Shown in pieces: positions 42,215-51,267 of a stretch of 64,000 nt of DNA (position 1 is the first letter of the stretch; every line of letters starts with the position of its first letter). Below the pieces are notes generated by a model, which saw nothing but the letters and a program-made list of their open reading frames with translations, ran no database searches and had not been told where the DNA came from. Both the position numbers and the translations under genes were made by a program. Source of the DNA: JASLDZ01 sp038226305 (GTDB taxonomy: Bacteria; Pseudomonadota; Alphaproteobacteria; Caulobacterales; Caulobacteraceae); NCBI GenBank assembly GCA_038226305.1, contig JBBRQN010000002.1, forward strand, positions 124,001 to 188,000, given 5' to 3'.

Positions 42215-42912
42215 TGACCAGCGTCGCCTACGATCAGCGCCGGACGCGGCTCCAGACCTATTTCGACCGCACCGCGATGGAGACGTGGGCCCGGCTCACC
42301 TCCGACGCGCCCGTGAGCAAGATCCGCGAGACGGTGCGCGCGGGCCGCGACCGGATGCGGGCGATGATCATGTCCTGGCTTTCGGCCGACATGGCAGGCA
42401 AGTCGTTGCTCGACGCAGGCTGCGGCACGGGTTCGCTCTCTGTCGAGGCTGCGCAGCGCGGCGCTCGCGTCACCGCGGTGGACATCGCGGGCGGGCTCGT
42501 GGGTGTGGCGGGCGAGCGTGCGCCGGGTGGGATGACGGGCTCCATCGACTTCCGCGTCGGAGACATGCGGGACGAGGCTCTGGGCCATTTCGACCACGTC
42601 GTCGCGATGGACTCCCTGATCCACTACCCCACCGTCGAGATCGTCGGCGTGCTGGCGGCGCTGGCGCCCCGCACGCATGGCTCCATCGTTTTCACCTTCG
42701 CCCCGCGCACGCCGCTTCTCACGGTGATGCACACGGTCGGGCTGATCTTCCCGCGCGGCGACCGCGCCCCGGCCATCGAGCCCGTGACCGAGGCCCGCCT
42801 GCGCAAGGCGATCGGCGCCCACCCGACCTTCACGGGCTGGAGCGTGGGTCGCACCCAACGGATCATGAGCGGCTTCTACACCTCGCAGGCGATGGAGCTC
42901 GTGCGGCGGTGA
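42211..42912 (+). CDS. bchM: Mg-protoporphyrin IX O-methyltransferase
   Basis: 233 aa; two consecutive ATG codons (42211 and 42214) overlap the bchL stop. SAM motif LLDAGCGTGSLSVEAAQRG (~65-83), plus YFDRTAMETWARLTSD near the start, typical of BchM. It methylates the C13 propionate of Mg-protoporphyrin, the substrate of AcsF. Ends in a GTGA overlap with lhaA. Confidence 0.96.
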   Translation: MMTSVAYDQRRTRLQTYFDRTAMETWARLTSDAPVSKIRETVRAGRDRMRAMIMSWLSADMAGKSLLDAGCGTGSLSVEAAQRGARVTAVDIAGGLVGVAGERAPGGMTGSIDFRVGDMRDEALGHFDHVVAMDSLIHYPTVEIVGVLAALAPRTHGSIVFTFAPRTPLLTVMHTVGLIFPRGDRAPAIEPVTEARLRKAIGAHPTFTGWSVGRTQRIMSGFYTSQAMELVRR

Positions 42913-44447
42913 CGGCTCGGCGTCCTCCTCCCGGCCCGGCGTGGCCCAAGGCGTGGTCAGAGCCCCAGCCCTCCTTCTGGAGCGGCGGGGAGCGTGGCGA
43001 GGCCGTGCGCAAGGCGTGGTCGTGGCGGAACGTGGGCGTGAACATGCTGCCCTTCGCTGATGCGGCGACGGCCGAACTGCCGCTGGGGCGGCTCCTGCGC
43101 CTGTCCCTGTTCCAGGTGACGGTGGGCATGGCGGCGGTGCTGCTGATCGGCACGCTGAACCGGGTGATGATCGTCGAGCTGGGCCTGCCCGCCTGGGTGG
43201 TGGCGCTGATGATCTCCCTGCCGCTGGTGTTCGCGCCTTTCCGCATGCTGGTGGGCCACAAGTCGGATACGCACCGCTCGGTTCTCGGCTGGAAGCGGGC
43301 GCCCTACCTGTGGTTCGGCACCATGCTGCAGTTCGGCGGGCTGGCGATCATGCCCTTCGCGCTGATCCTGCTCTCCGGTGACAGCCACGGGCCGCCCATC
43401 GTCGGGCAGGCCGGCGCGGCGCTGGCGTTCCTGATGACGGGCGCGGGGATGCACACGGTGCAGACCAGCGGCCTCGCGCTGGCGACCGATCTCGCGCCTG
43501 AGAAGGCTCGTCCCAAGGTCGTGGCGCTGCTCTGCATGATGCTGCTGATGGGCTCCATCGGCGCGGCGGTAGGTTTCGGCCTCCTGCTCTCGCCGTTCAG
43601 CCAGCTGAAGCTGATCAAGGTGGTGCAGGGGGCGGCGCTCTTGACCCTCGTGGTCAACGGCATCGCCCTGTGGAAGCAGGAGGCGCGCGATCCGAACCGG
43701 CTTCTGGAACAGGCCGCCGTGGCGACGCCTACCTTCCGTCAGCGCTGGGCCGCCTATGCGAGCACGGGCCGGGCCGGGCGCCGCCTGTTGGCCATCGGCA
43801 TGGGCACCGCCGCTTTCAGCATGCAGGACGTTCTGCTCGAGCCTTACGGCGGGCGCATCCTGCACCTGCCCGTCAGCGCCACCACCAGCCTCACCGCGCT
43901 TCTGGCCGTGGGGGGAGGGGCGGGGTTGGCCCTCGCCGCCCGCAGCCTGGCCCGGGGGTCGGACCCCTATCGCATCTCCGGCTTCGGCGCCCTCGCCGGG
44001 CTCTGCGCCTTCGCCTGCGTGATCTTCGCCGCGCCCACCGAGTCGCCCGCGCTGTTCGCCATAGGTGTGGGGCTGGTGGGCTTCGGAGCCGGGCTCTTCG
44101 CCCACGGCACGCTCACCGCCTCCATGAACATGGCCCAGAAGGATGCCACCGGCCTGGCTCTCGGGGCCTGGGGCGCGGTGCAGGCCCTGGCCGCAGGCCT
44201 CGCCATCGCCGGCGGTGGCCTGATCAGCGACAGTATCGGCGCTCTGGCCCGCTCGGGCCGCCTGGGCGCGGCGCTGAACGGCCCGGCCACGGGCTATGCT
44301 GCCGTCTATGGCCTGGAACTCCTCCTCCTCTTCGGCACGCTCGTCGCGCTCGGCCCCTTGGCCCGGCACGACGCACCGGTCGACGCGCCTGCCAAGTCAG
44401 CTTCAAGCCCGGCGGGATTTTCCGCTCTCACCCACCCTTCCATCTGA
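42909..44447 (+). CDS. lhaA: LH1 assembly protein LhaA (PucC family)
   Basis: 512 aa from a GTG overlapping the bchM stop. About 12 helices; LLIGTLNRVMIVELGLPAWV and GHKSDTHRSVLGWKRAPYLW are the family signature. LhaA is needed for normal LH1 assembly in Rhodobacter. The ~40-residue N-terminal part before the helices (WPKAWSEPQPSFWSGG) is soluble and not seen in all relatives. It precedes puhA, the usual lhaA-puhA order. Confidence 0.93.
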   Translation: MTARRPPPGPAWPKAWSEPQPSFWSGGERGEAVRKAWSWRNVGVNMLPFADAATAELPLGRLLRLSLFQVTVGMAAVLLIGTLNRVMIVELGLPAWVVALMISLPLVFAPFRMLVGHKSDTHRSVLGWKRAPYLWFGTMLQFGGLAIMPFALILLSGDSHGPPIVGQAGAALAFLMTGAGMHTVQTSGLALATDLAPEKARPKVVALLCMMLLMGSIGAAVGFGLLLSPFSQLKLIKVVQGAALLTLVVNGIALWKQEARDPNRLLEQAAVATPTFRQRWAAYASTGRAGRRLLAIGMGTAAFSMQDVLLEPYGGRILHLPVSATTSLTALLAVGGGAGLALAARSLARGSDPYRISGFGALAGLCAFACVIFAAPTESPALFAIGVGLVGFGAGLFAHGTLTASMNMAQKDATGLALGAWGAVQALAAGLAIAGGGLISDSIGALARSGRLGAALNGPATGYAAVYGLELLLLFGTLVALGPLARHDAPVDAPAKSASSPAGFSALTHPSI

Positions 44448-44471
44448 CCCGGTCAGAAGAGGAGACCCGCC

Positions 44472-45290
44472 ATGTATAATGCAGAATTCTTTGGCACTTT
44501 CGACGTGACGGCGCTGATCCTCACGGTGTTCACGCTCTTCTTCTTCGGGCTGATCATCTACCTGCGCCGGGAGGATCGCCGCGAGGGCTATCCCATCGAG
44601 AGCGACGAGACGGGCCGGCTCGAGCCCGCCCAGGGCCTCCTCTTCGCGGCCCAGCCCAAGACCTTCCGCCTGGCCCACGGCCAGGGCGTGATCCACAAGC
44701 CGGATGGCCTTCGCGACCCGGTGGAGATCAAGGCCTCGCGCCGCTCGAACGTCGAGGGCACACCCCTTGAACCCACGGGCGACCCCATGCTGGCGGGCGT
44801 CGGCTCCGGTGCCTACGCCGAGCGGGCGCGGGTTCCCGACCTAACCGAGCACGGTGCCCTGAAGATCGTGCCCCTGCGCGATGCCGAGGGCTTCTTCCTC
44901 GACAGCCGTGACCCCGACCCCCGCGGGATGACTGTGCTGGGCGCGGACCGCAAGCCCGCGGGCGTGGTCAGCGACGTCTGGATCGACCGGGGCGAGATCA
45001 TGATCCGCTACCTCGAGGTCGAGCTGGCGTCGGTGACCCCTTCGGCCGGCCTCAGCGTCGTCGGTTCGCAGGCCCCGGGCCGCAAGGTGCTCCTGCCCAT
45101 GACGATGGCGGTGATCAGCCGTTCCAGCGGCACGGTGAAGGTCGATGCCATCCTTGCTTCGCAATTCGCCGACGTGCCCGCGCTCGAGCAGCCCGACCGC
45201 GCCACGCGCTACGACGAAGAGCGCGTGACCGCCTACTATGGCGCGGGCTATCTCTACGCCACGCCCCAACGCACGGAGCCCCTGCTGTGA
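44472..45290 (+). CDS. puhA: Photosynthetic reaction centre H subunit
   Basis: 272 aa with one N-terminal membrane helix (ALILTVFTLFFFGLIIYL, ~14-31) followed by REDRREGYPIE and a cytoplasmic beta-barrel domain (VSDVWIDRGEIMIRYLEVEL). It caps the L/M pair and guides protons to QB. An AGAGGAG ribosome site is 9 nt before the ATG. Start of the puhABC-acsF-puhE block. Confidence 0.97.
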   Translation: MYNAEFFGTFDVTALILTVFTLFFFGLIIYLRREDRREGYPIESDETGRLEPAQGLLFAAQPKTFRLAHGQGVIHKPDGLRDPVEIKASRRSNVEGTPLEPTGDPMLAGVGSGAYAERARVPDLTEHGALKIVPLRDAEGFFLDSRDPDPRGMTVLGADRKPAGVVSDVWIDRGEIMIRYLEVELASVTPSAGLSVVGSQAPGRKVLLPMTMAVISRSSGTVKVDAILASQFADVPALEQPDRATRYDEERVTAYYGAGYLYATPQRTEPLL

Positions 45291-45952
45291 GCGAGCACGA
45301 TTTCGAGCCGATCCGGGGCCTTCCCGGTGATCTGCCCAAGGGTGAGCACCTCTTGTGGCAGGGCTCGCCCCACTGGGCGCGACTGGCCTGCGATGCCTTC
45401 CACGTGCGGGCGGTGGCGCTCTACTTCGCCGTGATGCTCACCTGGCGCACGGCGACCGCAATCGGTGCGGGCGCCACCCCCGCAAAGGCGCTCCTGGCGA
45501 CCCTTTCGGTGGCCCCCATCGCGGTGCTGGCCGTGGCGCTGCTGGCTTTCCTCGGCTGGCTGAACGCGCGCACGACGGTCTACACCATCACCAACAAGCG
45601 GGTGGTGCTGCGCTTCGGCACGGCCCTGACCAAGGCGATCAACCTGCCGTTCACGATCATCGAGAGCGGCTCCATGAAGGCCTTTGCCGATGGATCCGGC
45701 GATGTGGCGCTGACGCTGAAGGCACCCAACACCCTGGCCTTCCTGCACCTGTGGCCGCACGTACGGCCCTGGAGGGTGGCGCACCCCCAGCCGAGCTTCC
45801 GGTCGATCAAGGATGCCTCCGGCGTCGCCCGCATTCTCGCCTCGGCCATGAAGGTTGAGATGCAGGTCGAGGTCGCGCCGATGTCGGTGACGGAGGGGTC
45901 TTCGCGGAGCATCGCCTCCAGCCGCGCCCACCCCGAAACCGCCGCGGCGTGA
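45287..45952 (+). CDS. puhB: Reaction centre assembly protein PuhB
   Basis: 221 aa from a GTG overlapping the puhA stop (GTGA). A bacterial PH-like/bPH2 domain with the RGLPGDLPKGEHLLWQGSP N terminus, two to three helices in the first third, and TTVYTITNKRVVLRFGTAL. PuhB promotes reaction-centre assembly in R. capsulatus. The ~30-residue Ser/Ala tail is variable. Confidence 0.94.
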   Translation: MSEHDFEPIRGLPGDLPKGEHLLWQGSPHWARLACDAFHVRAVALYFAVMLTWRTATAIGAGATPAKALLATLSVAPIAVLAVALLAFLGWLNARTTVYTITNKRVVLRFGTALTKAINLPFTIIESGSMKAFADGSGDVALTLKAPNTLAFLHLWPHVRPWRVAHPQPSFRSIKDASGVARILASAMKVEMQVEVAPMSVTEGSSRSIASSRAHPETAAA

Positions 45953-45962
45953 GGATCGTTCG

Positions 45963-46439
45963 ATGAGCGATATCGACAGAGAGGCGTTCCCCAAGCCCGC
46001 CCTGATCGCGGTGGGGCTGCTGCTGGCCCTGTCGCTGGCGGGCACGGCCGCGGTGCGGATCGCGCGCACCTCCGCTCCGGTGGCCGCGCCCAGCGCCCCG
46101 GCGTCCACCGCCTCGGTGGACCTGCGCTTCAGCGACCAGTCGGACGGATCCATCCGCATCAGCGACAACCGCTCCGGCGCGGTCGTGGCGACCCTGGCGC
46201 CAGACAGCAACGGCTTCATCCGCGGCGTGATGCGCGGCCTGGCGCGGGACCGCATCAGCCGCCACATCGGTGAGGCTCCCCCGTTTCGCCTCAGCCAGGA
46301 TCACGCGGGCAAGCTGTGGCTGCAGGATACTGCCACACGCCGCCTGATCGATCTGGAGGCCTTTGGCACAGGCAACCGGGCGGCCTTCGCCGAGCTCCTG
46401 CATACGCCCGCCGCGCCCGTCGCGGAGACGAAGACGTGA
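45963..46439 (+). CDS. puhC: Photosynthetic complex assembly protein PuhC
   Basis: 158 aa, one membrane helix (PALIAVGLLLALSLAGTAAV, ~12-31) and a periplasmic domain with DLRFSDQSDGSIRISDN and the family's NGFIRGVMRGLARDR segment. PuhC aids RC-LH1 assembly. 10 bp after puhB; its stop overlaps the next small gene (GTGA). Confidence 0.92.
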   Translation: MSDIDREAFPKPALIAVGLLLALSLAGTAAVRIARTSAPVAAPSAPASTASVDLRFSDQSDGSIRISDNRSGAVVATLAPDSNGFIRGVMRGLARDRISRHIGEAPPFRLSQDHAGKLWLQDTATRRLIDLEAFGTGNRAAFAELLHTPAAPVAETKT

Positions 46440-46741
46440 TCACCATCCCGTTCCTCGTGCGGCGCACCGTGGTGACGCCCTGCACCATCGAGATCGAACA
46501 CACCGAGCGCAGCCTGCACGCCCACGTGTCGCTCGACGGCGAGCCGGAACTGCAGCCGGGCGACCGGGTGCGGGTGCACGGCGCGCCGGTGCGTGTGCGC
46601 TTCGGCGACAAGCTCACCCTGCGACGCGAAGCCACCGTCGAACGGGCCGGTTTCCTCGAACGCTGGTGGACAAAGCTGACGGCCCGGCTTGAACTGTCCG
46701 AACTCTACGAAGTGAGCTTCACCCCTGGAAGGGCGCCATGA
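46436..46741 (+). CDS. 101-aa conserved-position protein between puhC and acsF
   Basis: GTG start overlapping the puhC stop, stop overlapping the acsF start (ATGA), so it is translated within the puh-acsF unit. Soluble, beta-rich: VVTPCTIEIEHTERSLHAHV, then PGDRVRVHGAPVRVRFGDKL, and a C-terminal helix FLERWWTKLTARLELSELYE. One cysteine. A small ORF in this slot occurs in other purple bacteria, but I know of no assigned function. A barrel-like chaperone or acsF partner is possible, not shown. Confidence 0.82.
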   Translation: MITIPFLVRRTVVTPCTIEIEHTERSLHAHVSLDGEPELQPGDRVRVHGAPVRVRFGDKLTLRREATVERAGFLERWWTKLTARLELSELYEVSFTPGRAP

Positions 46742-47829
46742 CCGCCACCACCCTCGAGATGCCCGTGGTCGCCGCTTCGGCGCGCCGGCGTTCGGCCGAG
46801 ACCACCCGCATGGCGCAGGAGGACACCGTCCTCAGCCCGCGCTTCTACACCACCGACTTCGCGGCGATGGACCGGATCGACGTGGCCCCCGTGCGCGCCG
46901 AGTGGGACGGCCTTCTGGCCGAGATGGCTTCGGATCCCAACAAGGACCACTTCAAGCGCACCCACGCCTTTGAGAACACTCTGGAGCAGCTGAACCCCGA
47001 GCTGCGCCGCGAGTTCGTGGATTTCCTGGTCAGCTCGCTCACCGCCGAGTTCTCCGGCTGCGTGCTCTACGCCGAGATCGTCAAGCGGGTGACCAACCCC
47101 GACATCAAGGCCCTGTTCAAATACATGAGCCGCGACGAAGCCCGCCATGCCGGCTTCATCAATGAGTGCCTGAAGGATTACGACATCGGCGTGGACCTCG
47201 GTTTCCTTACGAAGACGAAGAAATACACCTTCTTCAAACCGAAGTTCATCTTCTACGCGACCTATCTGTCGGAGAAGATCGGCTACGCCCGCTACATCAC
47301 GATCTTCAGGCATCTGGAAAAGAACCCGGAGATGCAGTTCCACCCGATCTTCTCTTGGTTCCATGAGTGGTGCGCCGACGAATTCCGCCACGGCGAGGCG
47401 TTCGCGCTGCTAATGCGGTCGCAGCCCAAGCTGCTCACCGGGCTGAACAAGCTGTGGGTGAAGTTCTTCCTCCTGGCCATTTACGCCACGATGTATGTGC
47501 GCGATCACGCCCGGCCTGCGTTCCACAAGGCGCTGGGGGTGAACCCCACCGCCTACGACTTCGACGTCTATCGCTGCTGCTCGGACATTTCCAAGCAGGT
47601 GTTCCCGCTGACCCTGAACACGGACTCGCCGCAGCTGCGCGCCGGGTTCGACCGGCTGGCGACGATCACCGAGGGCATGTCGGAAGCCAAGGCGCGGGGC
47701 GGCTTCGTAGGCAAGCTGCAGAAGCTCGGCCTGACGGTGCAGGCGGGGGCTACGTTCCTGCGCCTCTACCTGATCCCGTCGATCCCCAACACGCCGCCCG
47801 CGGCGGTGCGCATGGCCGCGACGTGGTGA
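46738..47829 (+). CDS. acsF: Mg-protoporphyrin monomethyl ester cyclase, oxygen-dependent
   Basis: 363 aa. Di-iron carboxylate motifs DEARHAGF and CADEFRHGEAF, with FSGCVLYAEIVKR providing a further ligand region. It forms ring E of protochlorophyllide using O2. The oxygen-independent BchE is absent from this window, so pigment synthesis should need oxygen unless bchE is elsewhere. Coupled to the 101-aa gene before it. Confidence 0.97.
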   Translation: MTATTLEMPVVAASARRRSAETTRMAQEDTVLSPRFYTTDFAAMDRIDVAPVRAEWDGLLAEMASDPNKDHFKRTHAFENTLEQLNPELRREFVDFLVSSLTAEFSGCVLYAEIVKRVTNPDIKALFKYMSRDEARHAGFINECLKDYDIGVDLGFLTKTKKYTFFKPKFIFYATYLSEKIGYARYITIFRHLEKNPEMQFHPIFSWFHEWCADEFRHGEAFALLMRSQPKLLTGLNKLWVKFFLLAIYATMYVRDHARPAFHKALGVNPTAYDFDVYRCCSDISKQVFPLTLNTDSPQLRAGFDRLATITEGMSEAKARGGFVGKLQKLGLTVQAGATFLRLYLIPSIPNTPPAAVRMAATW

Positions 47830-47839
47830 GCCCGCGCTC

Positions 47840-48658
47840 TTGACCCTGGCCGCGATCCTCCTCGCCGTCGTCTACGCGCTGGGCCTGTGGTGGTTCAGCA
47901 CGGGCGCGATCCTGTGGCTCGACCGCCGGGCCACCGCCACCTATCGCCTGACGCTGGCGGTGGCGACGCTCGTGGCGGCCGGGGCGTGCGTGGCCCTTTG
48001 GATCACCCGGAGTGACGACACGCCGGCCGGAGCCTTCACCGCCTTCACCGCTGCCCTGCTCCTTTGGGGCTGGCACGAGCTGAGCTTCCTCACCGGCGCC
48101 ATCACTGGCCCCTCCCGGTCGCCGTGCCCCCCGGGTGCGGTGGGCTGGCAGCGGTTTCGGCTGGCGACGGCCACGTTGATCCATCATGAGCTGGCCATCG
48201 CGATCACCGCCGTCGTGGTGGCCGCCGTGACGCTCGGCCAGGCGAACCCCATCGGCGGGTGGACGTTCCTCGTGCTGTTCGTGGCCCGGCTCAGCGCCAA
48301 GCTGAACCTGTTTCTCGGCGTGCCCAACTTCAGCGCCGAGTTCTTCCCAAAGCACCTGCGGCACCTCACGAGCTATCTGCGCAAGGGGCCGGTGAGCCCC
48401 TTGTTCCCCCTGTCGCTGCTGGGCCTCGTGGCGCTGGCGACCGTGGCGGCGGGCTTTGCCCTGCAGCCGCAGGCGTCGGCCTTCCAGACCACGGGTTACG
48501 CCCTCGTTTTCGCCCTGACCGCACTCGCTCTCCTCGAGCATGGGTTCATGGCCCTGCCCGTGGCCGATACCGCCCTGTGGCGCTGGGCCCTGCCTGCCGC
48601 CGAACGCGCCCGCCTTGCCGTGAAACCCTCGCCCGACGCGATCAACACGCCCCTCTGA
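47840..48658 (+). CDS. puhE: Putative photosynthetic complex assembly protein PuhE
   Basis: 272 aa, DUF3623-type membrane protein with about eight helices; VARLSAKLNLFLGVPNFSAE and PKHLRHLTSYLRKG are the family core. The best start is a TTG 10 bp after acsF; no ATG or GTG in frame is closer. PuhE loss alters bacteriochlorophyll production in R. capsulatus. Position between acsF and hemA is standard. Confidence 0.92.
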   Translation: MTLAAILLAVVYALGLWWFSTGAILWLDRRATATYRLTLAVATLVAAGACVALWITRSDDTPAGAFTAFTAALLLWGWHELSFLTGAITGPSRSPCPPGAVGWQRFRLATATLIHHELAIAITAVVVAAVTLGQANPIGGWTFLVLFVARLSAKLNLFLGVPNFSAEFFPKHLRHLTSYLRKGPVSPLFPLSLLGLVALATVAAGFALQPQASAFQTTGYALVFALTALALLEHGFMALPVADTALWRWALPAAERARLAVKPSPDAINTPL

Positions 48659-48708
48659 AGCGCCCACCCATCCAAGCGCCGAAAGAGCGCTCACCAGGAA
48701 ACGACCCG

Positions 48709-49929
48709 ATGGACTACGAAGCCTTCTTCAAGACCGAGCTCGACGGCCTCCGCAGCGAGGGGCGCTATCGAATCTTCGCCGATCTGGAGCGCAAGGCGGG
48801 GTCGTTCCCCAAGGCCACGCGTCACCACGGCGGCGGCGTGCAGGACGTGACGGTGTGGTGCTCGAACGACTACCTCGGCATGGGCCAGCACCCCAAGGTT
48901 CTGGAAGCCATGCACGAGGCGCTGGAGCGCTGCGGGGCCGGGGCCGGGGGCACCCGCAATATCTCGGGCACCAACCACTATCATGTGCTTCTCGAGGAGG
49001 AGTTGGCCGACCTGCATGGCAAGGAAGCGGCGCTGACCTTCACCTCCGGCTACGTCTCCAACATGGCGGCGCTCAGCACATTGGCGGCGCGCATGCCCGG
49101 CTGTGTCGTGTTCTCCGACCAGGACAACCACGCCTCCATGATCGAGGGCATCCGCCATTCGGGCGCTCAGCGGGTGATCTTCCTGCACAACGACATGGCC
49201 GACCTGCGTCGAAAGCTGGCCGCGGCCGACCCCTCCGTTCCCAAGCTGATCGCCTTCGAGAGCGTCTATTCCATGGACGGCGACATCGCCCCCCTGGAGC
49301 AGATCTGCGACCTGGCGGACGAGTTCGGGGCCATGACCTATCTGGACGAGGTTCACGGCGTCGGCCTCTACGGCCCGCGCGGCGGCGGCGTGGCCGAGCG
49401 CGAGGGCCTGATGGATCGCATCACGGTGATCGAAGGCACGCTCGCCAAGGCGTTCGGCGTGATGGGCGGCTACATCGCCGGCTCCTCCGCCATGTGCGAC
49501 TTCATCCGCAGCTTCGCCTCGGGCTTCATCTTTTCGACGGCCCTGTCACCCACCCTGGCGGCCGGGGCGCTGGCCAGCATCCGCCACCTGAAGGAGAGCG
49601 CCCACGAGCGCATCCGTCACACCAACCGGGTCGCCACCACCCGTCGGGCGCTGGAAGCCCACGGCATTCCCTGCATGCCCAACGAGAGCCACATCATCCC
49701 GGTGATGGTCGGCGATCCGGTGAAGTGCAAGATGATCAGCGACTGGCTGCTGGACAACTACGGCATCTACATCCAGCCCATCAACTACCCCACCGTGCCC
49801 CGGGGCACCGAGCGGCTGCGCATCACGCCGTCCCCCGTACATAGCGACGCGGACATCGCGCGGCTGGTTCAGGCGCTCTCCGAACTGTGGTCCATGTGCG
49901 CCCTCAGCCGGGTGGAAGTCGCAGCCTGA
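48709..49929 (+). CDS. hemA: 5-aminolevulinate synthase
   Basis: 406 aa from MDYEAFFKTELDGL with an AGGAA site upstream. PLP-dependent alpha-oxoamine synthase: GTRNISGTNHYHVLLE, YLDEVHGVGLYG, and the PLP lysine in EGTLAKAFGVMGG. It condenses glycine and succinyl-CoA, the first tetrapyrrole step in Alphaproteobacteria. As the last PGC gene it ties precursor supply to pigment demand. Confidence 0.97.
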   Translation: MDYEAFFKTELDGLRSEGRYRIFADLERKAGSFPKATRHHGGGVQDVTVWCSNDYLGMGQHPKVLEAMHEALERCGAGAGGTRNISGTNHYHVLLEEELADLHGKEAALTFTSGYVSNMAALSTLAARMPGCVVFSDQDNHASMIEGIRHSGAQRVIFLHNDMADLRRKLAAADPSVPKLIAFESVYSMDGDIAPLEQICDLADEFGAMTYLDEVHGVGLYGPRGGGVAEREGLMDRITVIEGTLAKAFGVMGGYIAGSSAMCDFIRSFASGFIFSTALSPTLAAGALASIRHLKESAHERIRHTNRVATTRRALEAHGIPCMPNESHIIPVMVGDPVKCKMISDWLLDNYGIYIQPINYPTVPRGTERLRITPSPVHSDADIARLVQALSELWSMCALSRVEVAA

Positions 49930-49939
49930 CGTCTGAGGC

Positions 49940-50422
49940 CTAGCGCTTGGGCTCAGATTTGGGCGGGGCGGCACCGGGCTTGTAGTTGTTCTCGCCGATG
50001 CCTTCGATCTGGTGCGCGGGCCGGGGGGCCTGCGTGCCGGTCTCGCCTTCGCTGACCGGTCCTGCCGTGGCCAGGCATGACAGGCGGAACGCCTTGCGCT
50101 CCTTGTCCGCGAGGTGACGGCGATCCGCCTCATCGTTGCACTGCTTCGAGCGCACGGTGCGATCCACGCCGCTGGGCTTGGTGATCGCCTGCGCTTCCCT
50201 GGAGGAGGTGGTGGGCGCGGTCGGTCGCATCGGGTGGCCCGTTCCCTTGATGCAGGTCGAGATGAAGGCCGTCTTGCGCGAGCCGGTCAGATGCTGATGT
50301 GCCGCCTGGCGCTGGCACGAGGCGGCCTGCGCCGTCACGGGTTTGGCCACAGCCTGCCCGCACAGGGCCGCCGAAAGGGCGGTGACCACGCTCAGCGTGG
50401 CGATCGAAGTCGAGGTTCGCAT
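49940..50422 (-). CDS. Secreted PsiF-repeat protein
   Basis: 160 aa with a signal peptide (SIATLSVVTALSAALCGQAVA) and two PsiF-like repeats, each with two cysteines: SCQRQAAHQHLTGSRKTAF...CIKG and QCNDEADRRHLADKERKAF...SCLA. PsiF was found as a phosphate-starvation-inducible protein in E. coli; its role is unknown. Converges on hemA with only 10 bp between, so it marks the right border of the photosynthesis cluster. The C-terminal tail is low complexity (PGAAPPKSEPKR). Confidence 0.85.
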   Translation of the reverse strand: MRTSTSIATLSVVTALSAALCGQAVAKPVTAQAASCQRQAAHQHLTGSRKTAFISTCIKGTGHPMRPTAPTTSSREAQAITKPSGVDRTVRSKQCNDEADRRHLADKERKAFRLSCLATAGPVSEGETGTQAPRPAHQIEGIGENNYKPGAAPPKSEPKR

Positions 50423-50560
50423 GGTCGTCTCCCACGAGGGTCAATGGCCGGCGTTGGCGCCGATCCGTTCCGCGTCCGAACTCAACCCTGGACTGCAGGG
50501 GGAGAACGTCATCGGGCGAAGTGTGTTCCCGCGGGGCCGCCCTCCGTGCGAGGGTTGCCG

Positions 50561-51019
50561 ATGAGCCTGTCGCCGCCCGCCGCCCCCGTGACAGACGCCC
50601 GCGTGACCGCCCACCGCTGGATCGCGAGGGGCGTTCTGGCGCTGATCTATGTGCCTTTCGGCTTTTTGCATGTGCTGGCGGCCGATCGTTTCCTGCCCAT
50701 CATGCCCGCCGGCATTCCGGCCCCGCACGCGGTGATCGTGTTCACGGGGCTGTGCGAGATCGCAGGCGGCGTGGGCCTGCTTCTGCCCGGCACCCGGTGG
50801 TGGGCCGGGGTGATGCTGGCCGCCTATGCTGTGTGCGTGTTCCCCGCAAACCTGCACCATGCGCTCGACCACGTGACCGTGCCCGGCCTGCCGTCGAGCC
50901 TGTGGTACCACGTGCCGAGGCTGGCGTTTCAGCCGGTGTTCGTGTGGTGGGCGCTGTATGGGGGGGGCGTGATCGACTGGCCCTTCAGGCGAGGGCCGCG
51001 CGTGCGAGCGCAGGCCTGA
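50561..51019 (+). CDS. DoxX family membrane protein
   Basis: 152 aa from MSLSPPAAPV, four helices. Motifs YVPFGFLHVLAADRFLPIMP and TGLCEIAGGVGLLLPGT are those of DoxX-like proteins, whose bacterial functions range from quinone or sulfur metabolism to unknown. The frame is open upstream, but the AGGG site 6 nt before this ATG fits. Divergent from the PsiF gene, 138 bp between starts; followed by the tRNA region. Confidence 0.85.
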   Translation: MSLSPPAAPVTDARVTAHRWIARGVLALIYVPFGFLHVLAADRFLPIMPAGIPAPHAVIVFTGLCEIAGGVGLLLPGTRWWAGVMLAAYAVCVFPANLHHALDHVTVPGLPSSLWYHVPRLAFQPVFVWWALYGGGVIDWPFRRGPRVRAQA

Positions 51020-51047
51020 CTGCCTGATCCGCAACGTTCCTGGCGCG

Positions 51048-51122
51048 TGGCTCCGCGGGTAGGATTCGAACCTACGACCAATCGGTTAACAGCCGATTGC
51101 TCTACCACTGAGCTACCGCGGA
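51048..51122 (-). tRNA. tRNA-Asn (GUU)
   Basis: 75 nt including an encoded CCA. Acceptor TCCGCGG/CCGCGGA, D arm GCTC/GAGC, anticodon loop CTGTTAA (anticodon GUU) and T arm with GGTTCGAAT. On the minus strand; the sequence to either side (51020-51384) holds only this and tRNA-Cys. Confidence 0.97.
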
Positions 51123-51267
51123 ATAGGCCGCGCGCCGGAGGGCGGTGCATAGCGGGGGGGGAGGGCGGAAGCAAGCACGGCTTGTCTGCAGCATCTGCGA
51201 CCTGCGATCGGCTCCGCCGCTTGTGGCGCGCATCGGCTTCTGTTAGCCGACAGCCCTCGCGACCCAG

